NCBI RefSeq assembly: GCF_004682015.1
Contig: NZ_SMLM01000002.1
Span: 992,001-1,056,000 of the forward strand
DNA: 64,000 nt
Direction: 5' to 3'
Origin: Ramlibacter henchirensis
GTDB lineage: Bacteria; Pseudomonadota; Gammaproteobacteria; Burkholderiales; Burkholderiaceae_C
Shown: piece after piece, positions 1-8,262 of the stretch
Position numbering within the stretch: position 1 is the first letter of the stretch
How the letters are laid out: each line of letters starts with the position of its first letter
Made by a program: the position numbers and the translations under genes
Notes under the pieces: generated by a model
The model's input: only the letters and a program-made list of their open reading frames with translations
What the model was told of the DNA's origin: nothing
Databases searched by the model: none

Positions 1-2813
1 GGCATCCAGCAGGTGTCCGGGCCGACGCGCTCGGTGACGAGCGCCTGCACGTTCAGCTGCGCGCCGGTCGGCGTCTTCAGCCACACCCTGTCGCCGTTGC
101 GGATGTTCCGCTCGGCCGCGGCCTTCGGATTGATCTCGACGAAAGCCTCCTGCTGCAGTTCGGCCAGCCACGGGTTGGAGCGGGTCTCGTCGCCGCCGCC
201 CTCGTACTCCGTGAGGCGCCCCGAGCTGAGGATCAGCGGGAACTTCTCGTGGACCTTGTCCTGCAGGTTCTTCTGCTGCAGCGTCTTGTACAGCGTGGGC
301 AGCCGCCAGAACGCCTTCTTGTCGTCGTGCGTCGGGTACTTGGCCACCAGGTCGGGCCGGGTGCTGTAGATCGGCTCGCGGTGCTGCGGGATTCCGTCGG
401 GGAAGTTCCACACGATCGCGCGCGCCTTGGCGTTGCCGAACGGATAGACGCCGTGATTCTTCATGGCCACCCGGATCAGGCCGCCGGAGAGGTCGGTCTT
501 CCAGTTCTTGCCTTCCGCCAGCGCCTGTTCCGCCGGCGTCAGCTCGCCCCACCAGCCCAGCTTCTTCACGAAGACGTGGTCGATCTCCGGATAACCCGTG
601 GTGATCTCGGAGCCCTGGGGATGGGAGCCGTCCTCGGCCAGCAGGTTGACCCCATCCTTCTCCACGCCGAAGTTCGCGCGGAAGCAGCCGCCGCCTTCCA
701 TCACGGGCAGGGAGGGGTTGTAGAGCACGTGGGTGCCGGGGTGCTTCAGCTCCGGCGTTCCCCAGCAGGGCCATGGCAGGCCGAAGAAGTCGCCCTGGAT
801 GTCGTAGCCGGTCTCCGGATCCTTGACGCTGCCCTTGGCGCGGAGCGACTTCACGTCGAAGTGCGCCATCAGCTTCATGTGGGCCTTCAGCCGCTCGGGG
901 CTCTGGCCGGTATAGCCGATGGTCCAGTTCGACTTGTTGACCTCGCGCAGGATGTCCTCGGGCACGGGTTCGTCCATGCCCTTGACCTTCTGCATCTTGT
1001 AGTTCTTGACCAGTTCCTTGCCGAAACCGAGCTTCTCGGCCAGCTGGTACATGATCATGTGGTCGCTGCGGCTCTCCCACAGCGGCTCGATCACCTTCTC
1101 GCGCCACTGGATCGACCGGTTGGAAGCCGTCACCGAGCCGCTGGTCTCGAACTGCGTCGCTGCCGGCAGCAGGTAGACGGCCCGGTTCGGATTCTGGTCT
1201 TCCGGCTTGCCCGGCATGGCCGCCATCGCCGCAGTGGCCGACGGGTAGGGATCGACCACCACCAGCAGGTCCAGCTTGTCCATGGCCCGCTTCATCTCGG
1301 CGCCGCGGCTTTGCGAGTTGGGCGCGTGGCCCCAGTACACGACGGCCCGCAGGTTGGGATCCTGGTCGATGACTTCGTTCTTCTCCAGCACGCCGTCGAT
1401 CCAGCGGGACACCGTGATGCCAGGCTTGCTCATCATCGCGGGCGAAGCGAAGCGGCCCTTGATCCAGTCGTAGTCGACGCCCCAGACCGTGGCGTAGTGG
1501 CGCCACGATCCTTCGGTGATGCCGTAGTAGCCGGGCAGCGAATCGGGGTTGGGACCGATGTCCGTCGCGCCCTGCACGTTGTCATGGCCGCGGAAGATGT
1601 TCGCGCCGCCGCCGGAGACGCCGACGTTGCCCAGCGCCAGCTGCAGGATGCAGGAGGCGCGCACCATGGCGTTGCCGATCGAGTGCTGGGTCTGGCCCAT
1701 GCACCACACGATGGTGGACGGCCTGTTCTTCGCCATCGTCTCGGCCGCCTTGTACAGGGCCTCCTCCGGCACGCCGGAAGCCTCGAACACCTTGTCGGGC
1801 GTCCACTTGGCCAGCACGTCCTCGCGGACCTTGTCCATGCCGTAGACACGGTCGTTGATGTACTTCTTGTCTTCCCAGCCGTTCTTGAAGACGTGGTACA
1901 GGATGCCGAAGAGGACCGGGATGTCCGTGCCCGAACGGAAGCGGATGTACTGGTCCGCCTTCGCCGCCGTGCGGGTGAAGCGCGGATCGCACACGATCAT
2001 CTTCGTGCCGTTCTCCTTGGCGTGCAGCATGTGCAGCATCGAGACGGGGTGCGCTTCGGCCGCGTTCGAGCCGATGTACAACGCAGCCTTGCTGTTCTGC
2101 ATGTCGTTGTACGAGTTCGTCATCGCGCCGTAGCCCCACGTGTTGGCGACGCCGGACACGGTGGTGGAGTGGCAGATGCGGGCCTGGTGGTCGCAGTTGT
2201 TGCTGCCGAACAGGCTCACGAACTTGCGCATCAGGTACGACTGCTCGTTGCTGTGCTTGGACGAGCCGATCCAGTAGATGGCATCCGGGCCGCTCGCCTT
2301 TCGGATCTCCTGGATCCGGCCGGCGATCTCGTTGAGCGCCTGGTCCCAGCTGATTCGCTGGTACTTGCCGTCGACGAGCTTCATCGGATAGCGCAGGCGG
2401 AACTCGCCGTGGCCGTGCTCGCGGATCGCCGCGCCCTTGGCGCAGTGGGCGCCCAGGTTGATCGGCGAATCGAACACCGGCTCCTGCCGCACCCACACGC
2501 CGTTCTCGACCACCGCGTCGATCGCGCAGCCCACCGAGCAGTGGGTGCACACCGTGCGCTTGACCTCGATCTTGCCGGTGCCGACCGCCGGGCCGTTGGC
2601 CGAAGCCGCCTTCGCCTTCTTCACCAGCGTCAGGCTGCCGGCGGCGATGCCGACGCCGACGCCCAGGCCCGAGCGGCGCAGGAACGCGCGACGGTCCATG
2701 GTGGGCAGCGCGTGCGAGAGGCCGCGCTGCAGGCTGTGGATGAAAGGCGAACGCGATTCGCCGTTGACGCGCGCCACACCGTGGGCGGCACCCGATTTCT
2801 TGGTCAGCAACAT
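1..2813 (-). CDS. fdhA: Formate dehydrogenase catalytic (alpha) subunit, 3' end cut by window edge
   Basis: Large molybdopterin oxidoreductase that oxidises formate to CO2, probably in the periplasm. About 937 codons are visible and the frame runs off the left edge. A Tat motif (MDRRAFLRRSG, arginines at residues 41-42) follows an N-terminal extension of about 38 residues. A [4Fe-4S] site is formed by C89, C92, C96 and C124. The active-site segment reads DHQARICHSTTV; its Cys214 is a TGC codon (2172-2174), so this is the cysteine form, not the selenocysteine form. The start chosen is the ATG at 2813, 23 bases downstream of the small Tat gene. A later ATG at residue 39 (MDRRAF) would give a more ordinary Tat signal and cannot be excluded. 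Family identity is secure. Whether the metal is Mo or W is not visible. The iron-sulfur and cytochrome subunits should lie beyond position 1. Confidence 0.95.
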   Translation of the reverse strand, partial: MLLTKKSGAAHGVARVNGESRSPFIHSLQRGLSHALPTMDRRAFLRRSGLGVGVGIAAGSLTLVKKAKAASANGPAVGTGKIEVKRTVCTHCSVGCAIDAVVENGVWVRQEPVFDSPINLGAHCAKGAAIREHGHGEFRLRYPMKLVDGKYQRISWDQALNEIAGRIQEIRKASGPDAIYWIGSSKHSNEQSYLMRKFVSLFGSNNCDHQARICHSTTVSGVANTWGYGAMTNSYNDMQNSKAALYIGSNAAEAHPVSMLHMLHAKENGTKMIVCDPRFTRTAAKADQYIRFRSGTDIPVLFGILYHVFKNGWEDKKYINDRVYGMDKVREDVLAKWTPDKVFEASGVPEEALYKAAETMAKNRPSTIVWCMGQTQHSIGNAMVRASCILQLALGNVGVSGGGANIFRGHDNVQGATDIGPNPDSLPGYYGITEGSWRHYATVWGVDYDWIKGRFASPAMMSKPGITVSRWIDGVLEKNEVIDQDPNLRAVVYWGHAPNSQSRGAEMKRAMDKLDLLVVVDPYPSATAAMAAMPGKPEDQNPNRAVYLLPAATQFETSGSVTASNRSIQWREKVIEPLWESRSDHMIMYQLAEKLGFGKELVKNYKMQKVKGMDEPVPEDILREVNKSNWTIGYTGQSPERLKAHMKLMAHFDVKSLRAKGSVKDPETGYDIQGDFFGLPWPCWGTPELKHPGTHVLYNPSLPVMEGGGCFRANFGVEKDGVNLLAEDGSHPQGSEITTGYPEIDHVFVKKLGWWGELTPAEQALAEGKNWKTDLSGGLIRVAMKNHGVYPFGNAKARAIVWNFPDGIPQHREPIYSTRPDLVAKYPTHDDKKAFWRLPTLYKTLQQKNLQDKVHEKFPLILSSGRLTEYEGGGDETRSNPWLAELQQEAFVEINPKAAAERNIRNGDRVWLKTPTGAQLNVQALVTERVGPDTCWM

Positions 2814-2836
2814 GGAAGGCTCCCGGGACAGGCGGG

Positions 2837-3046
2837 TTAGATGCGGGTGGTCTGGTAGTACTGCTTGACGTGCTCGGAGAGCTGGTAGCCGCCGCCGCGC
2901 GAGGGCGGCTCCTGGGGCTTTTCTGTCACGGCCTCCGCATCGGGCCGCTGCGCGGGCAGCAGGCTCGCGACTGCGGCCACGGCGCCGGTGGTGGCGGCCG
3001 CACCGAACAGGGTCCTGCGGGAAAGCTTGCTCTGGGACTGGCTCAT
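2837..3046 (-). CDS. Small Tat-exported formate dehydrogenase accessory protein (FdhX type)
   Basis: A 69-residue protein with an N-terminal twin-arginine motif (SRRTLFGAAATTGAV) and a short polar tail ending in YYQTTRI. It matches the family named formate dehydrogenase region Tat target, which is found almost only next to fdhA; its biochemical job is unknown. The ATG at 3046 gives a compact Tat signal. An in-frame upstream ATG at 3184 would add 46 residues that hide the signal, so it was rejected. The gene sits 23 bases upstream of fdhA and is separated from the TorD-like gene by 189 bases. That gap holds no gene and may contain a promoter for this gene plus fdhA. Confidence 0.8.
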   Translation of the reverse strand: MSQSQSKLSRRTLFGAAATTGAVAAVASLLPAQRPDAEAVTEKPQEPPSRGGGYQLSEHVKQYYQTTRI

Positions 3047-3235
3047 TGCTGGTCTCCTTGGACTGCTAACGCTGTTGGCATGCTTATGCAGGCCCGAGCA
3101 TAGCCAAACGCACCGAAGAGGGGCACAGGGTAATTGCCTCAACCAAAAGGTTTGCTCGGGTATGTGCAGCGTACGCCGCGCCACGCCTCGCTGTACGCGT
3201 GTTCCATCCGGACAAACCCCAATGTGGCAAACCCC

Positions 3236-3859
3236 TCACTCCAGCAGGTCGAACCCCTGCTGCTCCACGCTGAAGAAGGCTTGCGTGAAAGCCGCGAGCG
3301 CCGCGTAGAACCGGGCGCTCGGATGGCCCGTGATCGCCTCGCACATGGCGCCGAACCAGGGCTGCAAGTGGCGGGTGAAGAACTCGCGCTGGCGCGTGAG
3401 GTTGGCGACCGCCACGTCGTCGCCGGCGATCAGGTACCGCATCACTTCGCAGAGATAGGCGATGTGGTCCTCGGTCTCGGGCATGGCCTCGTCGCGAGTG
3501 AGGCCAAGCGCCTGCAGGTCGTCGCGCAGCTGCGCGAGCGGCCGCTCGTTCAGGAAGCCGCTCAGGTAGTGCGAGCCGAACAGGTACACGTCGGGCTTGC
3601 CGACGCCGCCGAAGAGCGCGTCGTATTCCGAGGCGATTTCGGCATCGGGCTCCGCTCGCGCTGCGCCGACCAGTTCGCGCCACGGCTCCTCCAGGAAGCC
3701 ACCGGCGGCGGGCGCCTCGGTCACGGCGACCCGCAGGGCGCCGAGAAGCTCCGGGCCGGGCGGCGCGTAGTAGAGCTGGGAGAGCAGGCCGTACACCTCG
3801 GCCCGGGCGGTTTCCTCGTCCAGCGCGGAGCTGGCCGGCAGCAGCGTGTCAGCGGACAT
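3236..3859 (-). CDS. TorD/DmsD-family redox enzyme maturation chaperone
   Basis: A 207-residue, mostly helical protein of the TorD/NarJ-type chaperone family. These proteins bind the Tat signal of a molybdoenzyme and hold it until cofactor insertion. The family signature is visible as MPETEDHIAYLCEVMRYL around residues 128-145. The central YLFGSHYLSGFLNERPLAQL segment, with its aromatic and proline residues, also fits. The start at 3859 overlaps the end of the polyferredoxin gene by 11 bases, which implies translational coupling. Its likely client is the formate dehydrogenase encoded downstream (to the left). No other molybdoenzyme is visible in the window. Confidence 0.88.
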   Translation of the reverse strand: MSADTLLPASSALDEETARAEVYGLLSQLYYAPPGPELLGALRVAVTEAPAAGGFLEEPWRELVGAARAEPDAEIASEYDALFGGVGKPDVYLFGSHYLSGFLNERPLAQLRDDLQALGLTRDEAMPETEDHIAYLCEVMRYLIAGDDVAVANLTRQREFFTRHLQPWFGAMCEAITGHPSARFYAALAAFTQAFFSVEQQGFDLLE

Positions 3860-5927
3860 CGGAGATCTTGGTTTCGTCCTGGGCCGAGTAGATGTCGATC
3901 ACGCGGCAGTCGGAGCACATCTTCAGGCGCTCCAGCGCCGCACCCTGGAACATGGCGTGCCCGGCGAGCTTGCCGAGCATCGCTTCGACTGCCTTGAGCG
4001 TGCCGAAAGGCTTTCCGCAGCGGATGCAGCCATAGGGCTTCGTTTCGTTCAGCACGCGGGCCTCGCGCCGCTCGGGCGTGAGCAGCAGGCGCGGCTTGAG
4101 CGTGATTGCGTTCTCCGGGCAGGTGCCGGCGCAAAGGCCACACTGGACGCAGTTCTTCTCGATGAAGCGAAGCTGCGGCGCCTGCGGGTTGTCCTGCAGC
4201 GCGCTGGACGGGCAGGCGCTCACGCAGCTCATGCACAGCGTGCACTTGTCCTTGTCGACGGCGATGCTGCCGAAGGGAGAGCCTTGCGGCGGCAGTTCGA
4301 TGGCCTCGGGCCGGGCAGGCGCGAAGGCCACCAGGTGGTCCAGCGCCAGTTCGAGGGTCGCCCGCTTCTCGGCCGCGACGGCGAACCGCGCCGGCTCCTT
4401 CGGTCCCTGCTGGCGCGTGCTGCGCAGCGACTGCAGCGCCTTGTCCAGCGCCAGGGCCGATTGCGCCTGCAGCAGCTCGAAATGGACGCCGGCGTAGCCC
4501 AGGCCGCTGAGGATGGCCTGCGCCACCGCCATCTGCGCCTTCAGGCCCGCCAGGTACTGCGGCGCCTCTTCGCCGGTCGTGAGCACGACCACCTGGCGCG
4601 CGCCGAAAGCGACGGCCGACAGCCACAGGTCCGCGCCGGTGCTGGCGGTGTGCCAAAGGGCCACCGGGATCACGTTGGCCGGAACACCTTGTGCCTGCCC
4701 CAGGCGCGCTGCGCGCCCAAGGTCTTCGACCAGCGCCTGGCCGGCTTCCTGGCTGTGGAACAGGATCGTCGGCTCGCGGCCGCCGGCTTGCAGGTACGAC
4801 CCGAGGAGCGTGCGCAGCTTCTGCCCCTGGTCGCTCGCCCGCGGGTACGCGAAGGTGAGCGCGCCCGTCGGGCACACCGTCGTGCAGGCGCCGCAACCGA
4901 CGCACAGGTTGGGATTGACCTTGATCTGCTGCCGCGACGCCTCGCTGGAGATCGCGGCGGCCGAACAGATCTCCACGCAGGCATTGCAGCCGATCTTCTC
5001 GTTGCGGCTGTGGGCGCACAGCTTCTGCTTGTAGACGAAGAACTTGGGCTTCTCGAACTCGCCCACCAGCTCGCGCAGTTTCAGCAGCGTGGGCAGGTCG
5101 CGGCCGTCCCAGCGCAGGTAGCCCTGCGGTGGCGCGTGTTGCGCGAACTCGGACGTCTCGCGAAGGTCGAGAACCAGGTCGAACGTCTCGGTTTGCGCCT
5201 GCGCCTCCCTCTGGAAGTCGATGGCGCCGGCGGCCTCGCACACCTTCACGCAGGCACGATGGCCTTTGCAGCGGTCCATGTCGATCTGGTAGTCCAGGCC
5301 GATGGCGCCTTCAGGGCACACCGCCACGCAGGCATTGCAGCGCGTGCACAGGTCCAGGTCGATCGGGTTCGTCGGCGTCCACGCAAACTGGAAAGCGCCC
5401 AGCCAGCCGGTGAGCGAATCGATGCGCCCGGACACCACCGGGTACTTGCGCTCCTGCGCGCCCGGACCGCCGGTGGAGAACAGCGTGACGTCGAGGACGT
5501 CTTCGACCATCGACGCGGCGCGTTCGGCATCCTGCAGCCGGCCGATGATCAGGACGCGGCCGCCGCTCTTGTAGGTGACGGTGGGAACCGGGTCCGGCTC
5601 GGGCAGGCGCGCAGCGGCGAGCAGGGCCGCGATCTTGGGCATGGCCTCGCGCGCGTCGCGGCTCCAGCCGCCGGTCTCGCGGATGTTGACGAAGTGCACC
5701 GGCGACACCGCGCCTTCGGTCTGCGCGCCGACTTCGGCGAACAGCTTCTTTTCCTGGGTGCAGGCGACGATGACTTCCTCGCCGGAGCGAATGGCTTGCT
5801 GGTACGAGGCAGCCTCGCGCCGGCAGAGGCTGCTGTGCAGGGCAAGCGACGGCTCACCCAGTGCCGCGCCCAGCTTCGCCGGGTCGAGCGGCATCGTCTT
5901 GTTGCAGTCGCAGATCAGGGTCGGCAT
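3849..5927 (-). CDS. Polyferredoxin of the formate dehydrogenase cluster (4Fe-4S binding protein)
   Basis: A 692-residue cytoplasmic protein with no signal peptide or obvious membrane span. At least six ferredoxin-type cysteine clusters can be read, for example CTRCNACVAVCPEG, CVGCGACTTVCPTG, CTLCMSCVSACPSS and CVQCGLCAGTCPEN, plus CxxC pairs near the N terminus (CDCNK) and C terminus (CSDC). Proteins of this architecture sit in periplasmic formate dehydrogenase loci and are thought to help electron delivery or Fe-S assembly; the exact role is unproven. The ATG at 5927 (MPTLICDCNKTM) is preferred over an in-frame ATG 47 codons upstream, because that extra stretch is proline/arginine-rich and overlaps DUF3306 further. 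The 5' end overlaps the DUF3306 gene by 74 bases and the 3' end overlaps the torD-like gene by 11. Confidence 0.87.
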   Translation of the reverse strand: MPTLICDCNKTMPLDPAKLGAALGEPSLALHSSLCRREAASYQQAIRSGEEVIVACTQEKKLFAEVGAQTEGAVSPVHFVNIRETGGWSRDAREAMPKIAALLAAARLPEPDPVPTVTYKSGGRVLIIGRLQDAERAASMVEDVLDVTLFSTGGPGAQERKYPVVSGRIDSLTGWLGAFQFAWTPTNPIDLDLCTRCNACVAVCPEGAIGLDYQIDMDRCKGHRACVKVCEAAGAIDFQREAQAQTETFDLVLDLRETSEFAQHAPPQGYLRWDGRDLPTLLKLRELVGEFEKPKFFVYKQKLCAHSRNEKIGCNACVEICSAAAISSEASRQQIKVNPNLCVGCGACTTVCPTGALTFAYPRASDQGQKLRTLLGSYLQAGGREPTILFHSQEAGQALVEDLGRAARLGQAQGVPANVIPVALWHTASTGADLWLSAVAFGARQVVVLTTGEEAPQYLAGLKAQMAVAQAILSGLGYAGVHFELLQAQSALALDKALQSLRSTRQQGPKEPARFAVAAEKRATLELALDHLVAFAPARPEAIELPPQGSPFGSIAVDKDKCTLCMSCVSACPSSALQDNPQAPQLRFIEKNCVQCGLCAGTCPENAITLKPRLLLTPERREARVLNETKPYGCIRCGKPFGTLKAVEAMLGKLAGHAMFQGAALERLKMCSDCRVIDIYSAQDETKISDVR

Positions 5928-6540
5928 GGGATTCGGGGGGTACTGCTTGGGGATCGGCCGCGGGCTCGGGGGCCGCGGGCGGGTGCGACTGTGCCACGGA
6001 TTGCGGCGCTTGCCCCTCGGCATCTTCCCTTGCTTCGGCTCCTGGCTCATCTTTGCGCTCTTCTTCACGAAAGAGGCCCAGGAAGCGGCCCGCGGCGAGC
6101 TGCCGAAGCATCGACTCGGGGATGGGATCGGCCTTGGTGTAGTCGTCGATGTAGGTATCGAGTCCGTCCATCACGTTGAAGTGCGGATCGGCGAACAGCT
6201 TCTTGACCGCGGCGTTCCGGACGTCGGCCGGGACGTCGGACTTCACGAAGCGGGTGAAGTCGGAGTCGGATGTGAGGGCGTTTGCGTCTTCGAGCGTAGG
6301 CGGAGGGGGCGGTTCGGGCAGCGGAGCCCCCTCACCCCTGCCCTCTCCCCCGAGGGGAGAGGGAGAGGAACCCGCCACGCCGGAAACCGAAGCGGCCTCA
6401 CTCCCTCTCCCGCTTGCGGGAGAGGGCTGGGGTGAGGGCTGCTCCGGCTCGGCCTTGCGAACCGGCTCCGCCTCCAGCGGCTTGCCCTCCTTCGCATCCA
6501 GCTTGCGCCGCGACCAGCGGCCCAGGAAACCGTCAGCCAC
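5854..6540 (-). CDS. DUF3306 protein carrying an in-frame repeat insertion
   Basis: A 228-residue protein. The N-terminal DGFLGRWSRRKLDAKEG is the hallmark of DUF3306, a family of unknown function found with DUF3305 and formate dehydrogenase. A conserved block (SDFTRFVKSDVPADVRNAA, then KLFADPHFNVMDGLDTYIDD) lies around residues 95-140, and the tail is acidic, Pro/Ala-rich and probably disordered. The GTG at 6540 overlaps the DUF3305 stop by 8 bases and places the family motif at residues 3-19. Between the two conserved blocks about 37 residues (Pro/Ser/Gly-rich) are encoded by a genomic palindromic repeat at 6328-6438. The 3' end overlaps the polyferredoxin start by 74 bases. Confidence 0.82.
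   Translation of the reverse strand: MADGFLGRWSRRKLDAKEGKPLEAEPVRKAEPEQPSPQPSPASGRGSEAASVSGVAGSSPSPLGGEGRGEGAPLPEPPPPPTLEDANALTSDSDFTRFVKSDVPADVRNAAVKKLFADPHFNVMDGLDTYIDDYTKADPIPESMLRQLAAGRFLGLFREEERKDEPGAEAREDAEGQAPQSVAQSHPPAAPEPAADPQAVPPESHADPDLRLQQDDAARPGEAGRGTG
6328..6438. repeat. Palindromic CCCTCACCCC-type repeat pair inside the DUF3306 gene
   Basis: The left arm at 6328-6348 (CCCTCACCCCTGCCCTCTCC and one more C) and the right arm at 6418-6438 (GGGAGAGGGCTGGGGTGAGG and one more G) are inverse complements with one mismatch. Each is followed by its own small GC-rich hairpin (CTCCCCCGAGGGGAG; CTCCCGCTTGCGGGAG). The same core recurs at 9937 and 50248. It does not break the host reading frame. 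Confidence 0.85.
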
Positions 6541-7090
6541 CGCCGCCCCCTTCGCCGCCGCCGTACTTCTTGCCCGTGGACACTGATGCCGGATTGCCGA
6601 ACCGGTCTTCCAGCCGCCGGAAGCTTTCCGGCCGCTTGCGTCTGCGCGGTTCGGGCACGTAATGGGCGTCGGCGAACTCGCGGAACCAGGCCACCACCTC
6701 CGCGGGCGCGGGCACCTGCTCCACGTTCTCCTGCGCGTCGAGCCACCGCCCGGCATCGTGATAACTCACGGTGACGACCTCGGGGCGGGCGATCGGCTCC
6801 TCGGCGACGGTGGCGGCCTCTTCCATGCGCCACAGCACGAACCAGCACGGGGTGTCGACGGTGGCATTGAGGTAGTAGCCCTCGGCGTCGTCGGCGTAGA
6901 GCTCCACGCGGTAACCCGGGTGCAGCCAGCGCTCCTCGTGGTCGTCCCCGAAGATGCGGCGCGGCTCGCTGCCGAACGCCTCTTCATGCGGCACGACCTC
7001 GTGCAGCTCCCAGCGGTACGGCTGCCAGCGGTTGGCCAGCCGCACGCGCCGCATCACGACGGCGACGTTCAGGCCCGGGCGCGCGCTCAC
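6533..7090 (-). CDS. DUF3305 protein of the formate dehydrogenase cluster
   Basis: A 185-residue soluble protein. The N-terminal two thirds contains the DUF3305 pattern: VRLANRWQPYRWELHEVV, then WLHPGYRVELYADDAEGYYL and PCWFVLWRMEE. DUF3305 has no established function but is nearly always beside DUF3306 and a formate dehydrogenase, which is why it is read as an accessory gene. The C terminus is basic and ends in a run of glycines, which may be an effect of frame sharing with the next gene. It begins 9 bases after apbC and overlaps DUF3306 by 8 bases. Confidence 0.8.
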   Translation of the reverse strand: MSARPGLNVAVVMRRVRLANRWQPYRWELHEVVPHEEAFGSEPRRIFGDDHEERWLHPGYRVELYADDAEGYYLNATVDTPCWFVLWRMEEAATVAEEPIARPEVVTVSYHDAGRWLDAQENVEQVPAPAEVVAWFREFADAHYVPEPRRRKRPESFRRLEDRFGNPASVSTGKKYGGGEGGGGG

Positions 7091-7099
7091 GGCGACTCC

Positions 7100-8188
7100 T
7101 TACGTGTTCTTCGAGACGGTGATGGTCGGGAACTTCGAGGAGAAGTCCTTGGCCTTGGCCGCGACGCGCACCGCCACCTTGCGCGCGACCTCCTTGTAGA
7201 TCCCCGCGAGCTTGCCATCCGGGTCGGCCATCACGGTGGGCCGACCGCCGTCGGCCTGCACGCGGATGCTCATGTCCAGCGGCAGCGCGCCCAGGTATTC
7301 CAGGTTGCGCTCGGCCGCGTAGCGCTTGCCGCCGCCCTCGCCGAAGATGTGCTCGGCGTGGCCGCAGTTGCTGCAGATGTGCACGGCCATGTTCTCCACC
7401 AGGCCCAGGATCGGCACGCCGACCTTCTCGAACATGGCGACCGCCTTGCGCGCATCGAGCAGCGCGATGTCCTGCGGGGTGGTCACGATCACGGCGCCGG
7501 TCATCGGCACGCGCTGCGACAGCGTCAGCTGGATGTCGCCGGTGCCGGGCGGCAGGTCCACCACGAGGTAGTCGAGTTCGCGCCAGTTGGTCTGCCGCAG
7601 CAGCTGCTCCAGCGCCTGCGTCGCCATCGGGCCGCGCCAGATCATGGCTTCGTCCGGGTTGACCAGGAAGCCGATCGACATGACCTGCACGCCGTAGTTC
7701 TCCAGCGGGTCCATGGTCTTGCCGTCCGAGCTCTCGGGGCGCCCATCGATGCCCATCATCATGGGCTGGCTGGGGCCGTAGATGTCGGCATCGAGCACGC
7801 CGACCGAAGCGCCCTCGGCCGCGAGGGCCAGCGCCAGGTTGACGGCGGTGGTGCTCTTGCCCACCCCGCCCTTGCCGGAGGCGACCGCGATGATGTTCTT
7901 CACGTTGGGCATCAGCTGCACGCCGCGCTGCACGGCATGCGCGATGACCTTCGTGTTGATGTTCACCGAGACGTTGCTGACGCCCTGCAGCGCGCGCACG
8001 GCCGCGATGGCGGCCTGCCGCAGCGCGGGCACCTGGCTCTTGGCCGGATAACCCATTTCGAGGTCGAAGGCGACATCGCCTCCGTTCACCTGCAGGTTGC
8101 GGACCGCCTTGGTCGAAACGAAATCCTGGCCCGTGTTCGGGTCCTTGACGGCCGCGAGGGCGGCGAGCACTTGGTCGGTGGTGGCCAT
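7100..8188 (-). CDS. apbC: Iron-sulfur cluster carrier protein ApbC/Mrp
   Basis: A 362-residue P-loop ATPase of the Mrp/NBP35 group, which binds and transfers [4Fe-4S] clusters to apoproteins. An N-terminal MIP18-like domain (about 1-85) is followed by the deviant Walker A GKGGVGKSTTAVNL at about residue 106. The family CxxC (HICSNCGHAEHIFGEGG) lies near residue 275. The ATG at 8188 was chosen because the sequence ATTDQVLAALAAVKDPNTG matches the usual N terminus. It lies 9 bases upstream of DUF3305 on the same strand, so cluster delivery to the polyferredoxin and FdhA is a reasonable expectation, although ApbC has general housekeeping duties. It is divergent from metG across a 74-base gap. 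Confidence 0.93.
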   Translation of the reverse strand: MATTDQVLAALAAVKDPNTGQDFVSTKAVRNLQVNGGDVAFDLEMGYPAKSQVPALRQAAIAAVRALQGVSNVSVNINTKVIAHAVQRGVQLMPNVKNIIAVASGKGGVGKSTTAVNLALALAAEGASVGVLDADIYGPSQPMMMGIDGRPESSDGKTMDPLENYGVQVMSIGFLVNPDEAMIWRGPMATQALEQLLRQTNWRELDYLVVDLPPGTGDIQLTLSQRVPMTGAVIVTTPQDIALLDARKAVAMFEKVGVPILGLVENMAVHICSNCGHAEHIFGEGGGKRYAAERNLEYLGALPLDMSIRVQADGGRPTVMADPDGKLAGIYKEVARKVAVRVAAKAKDFSSKFPTITVSKNT

Positions 8189-8262
8189 GGCTGAATTGAC
8201 TACTGAACCAGCCAGTGTAACGAGCCGCCTAAAATCGCCGGCTCCCCGCGCCAATACCCACC

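Noticed and set aside
2172..2174. Possible selenocysteine codon in the formate dehydrogenase
   Set aside because: The codon at the active-site position is TGC (Cys), not TGA, so no SECIS element is needed.
249..2840. A long plus-strand frame opposite fdhA
   Set aside because: The antisense frame of formate dehydrogenase; the minus strand carries intact Fe-S and molybdopterin motifs, while the plus frame is low in complexity and unlike any family.
3846..6179. A 777-codon plus-strand frame opposite the polyferredoxin
   Set aside because: Mirror of a cysteine-cluster protein whose six ferredoxin motifs are unmistakable on the minus strand.
8189..8262. A sigma70 promoter for metG (TTGACT at 8196 with TAAAAT at 8230)
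   Set aside because: The spacing of 28 bases is too long and the better-spaced alternatives match the consensus poorly.
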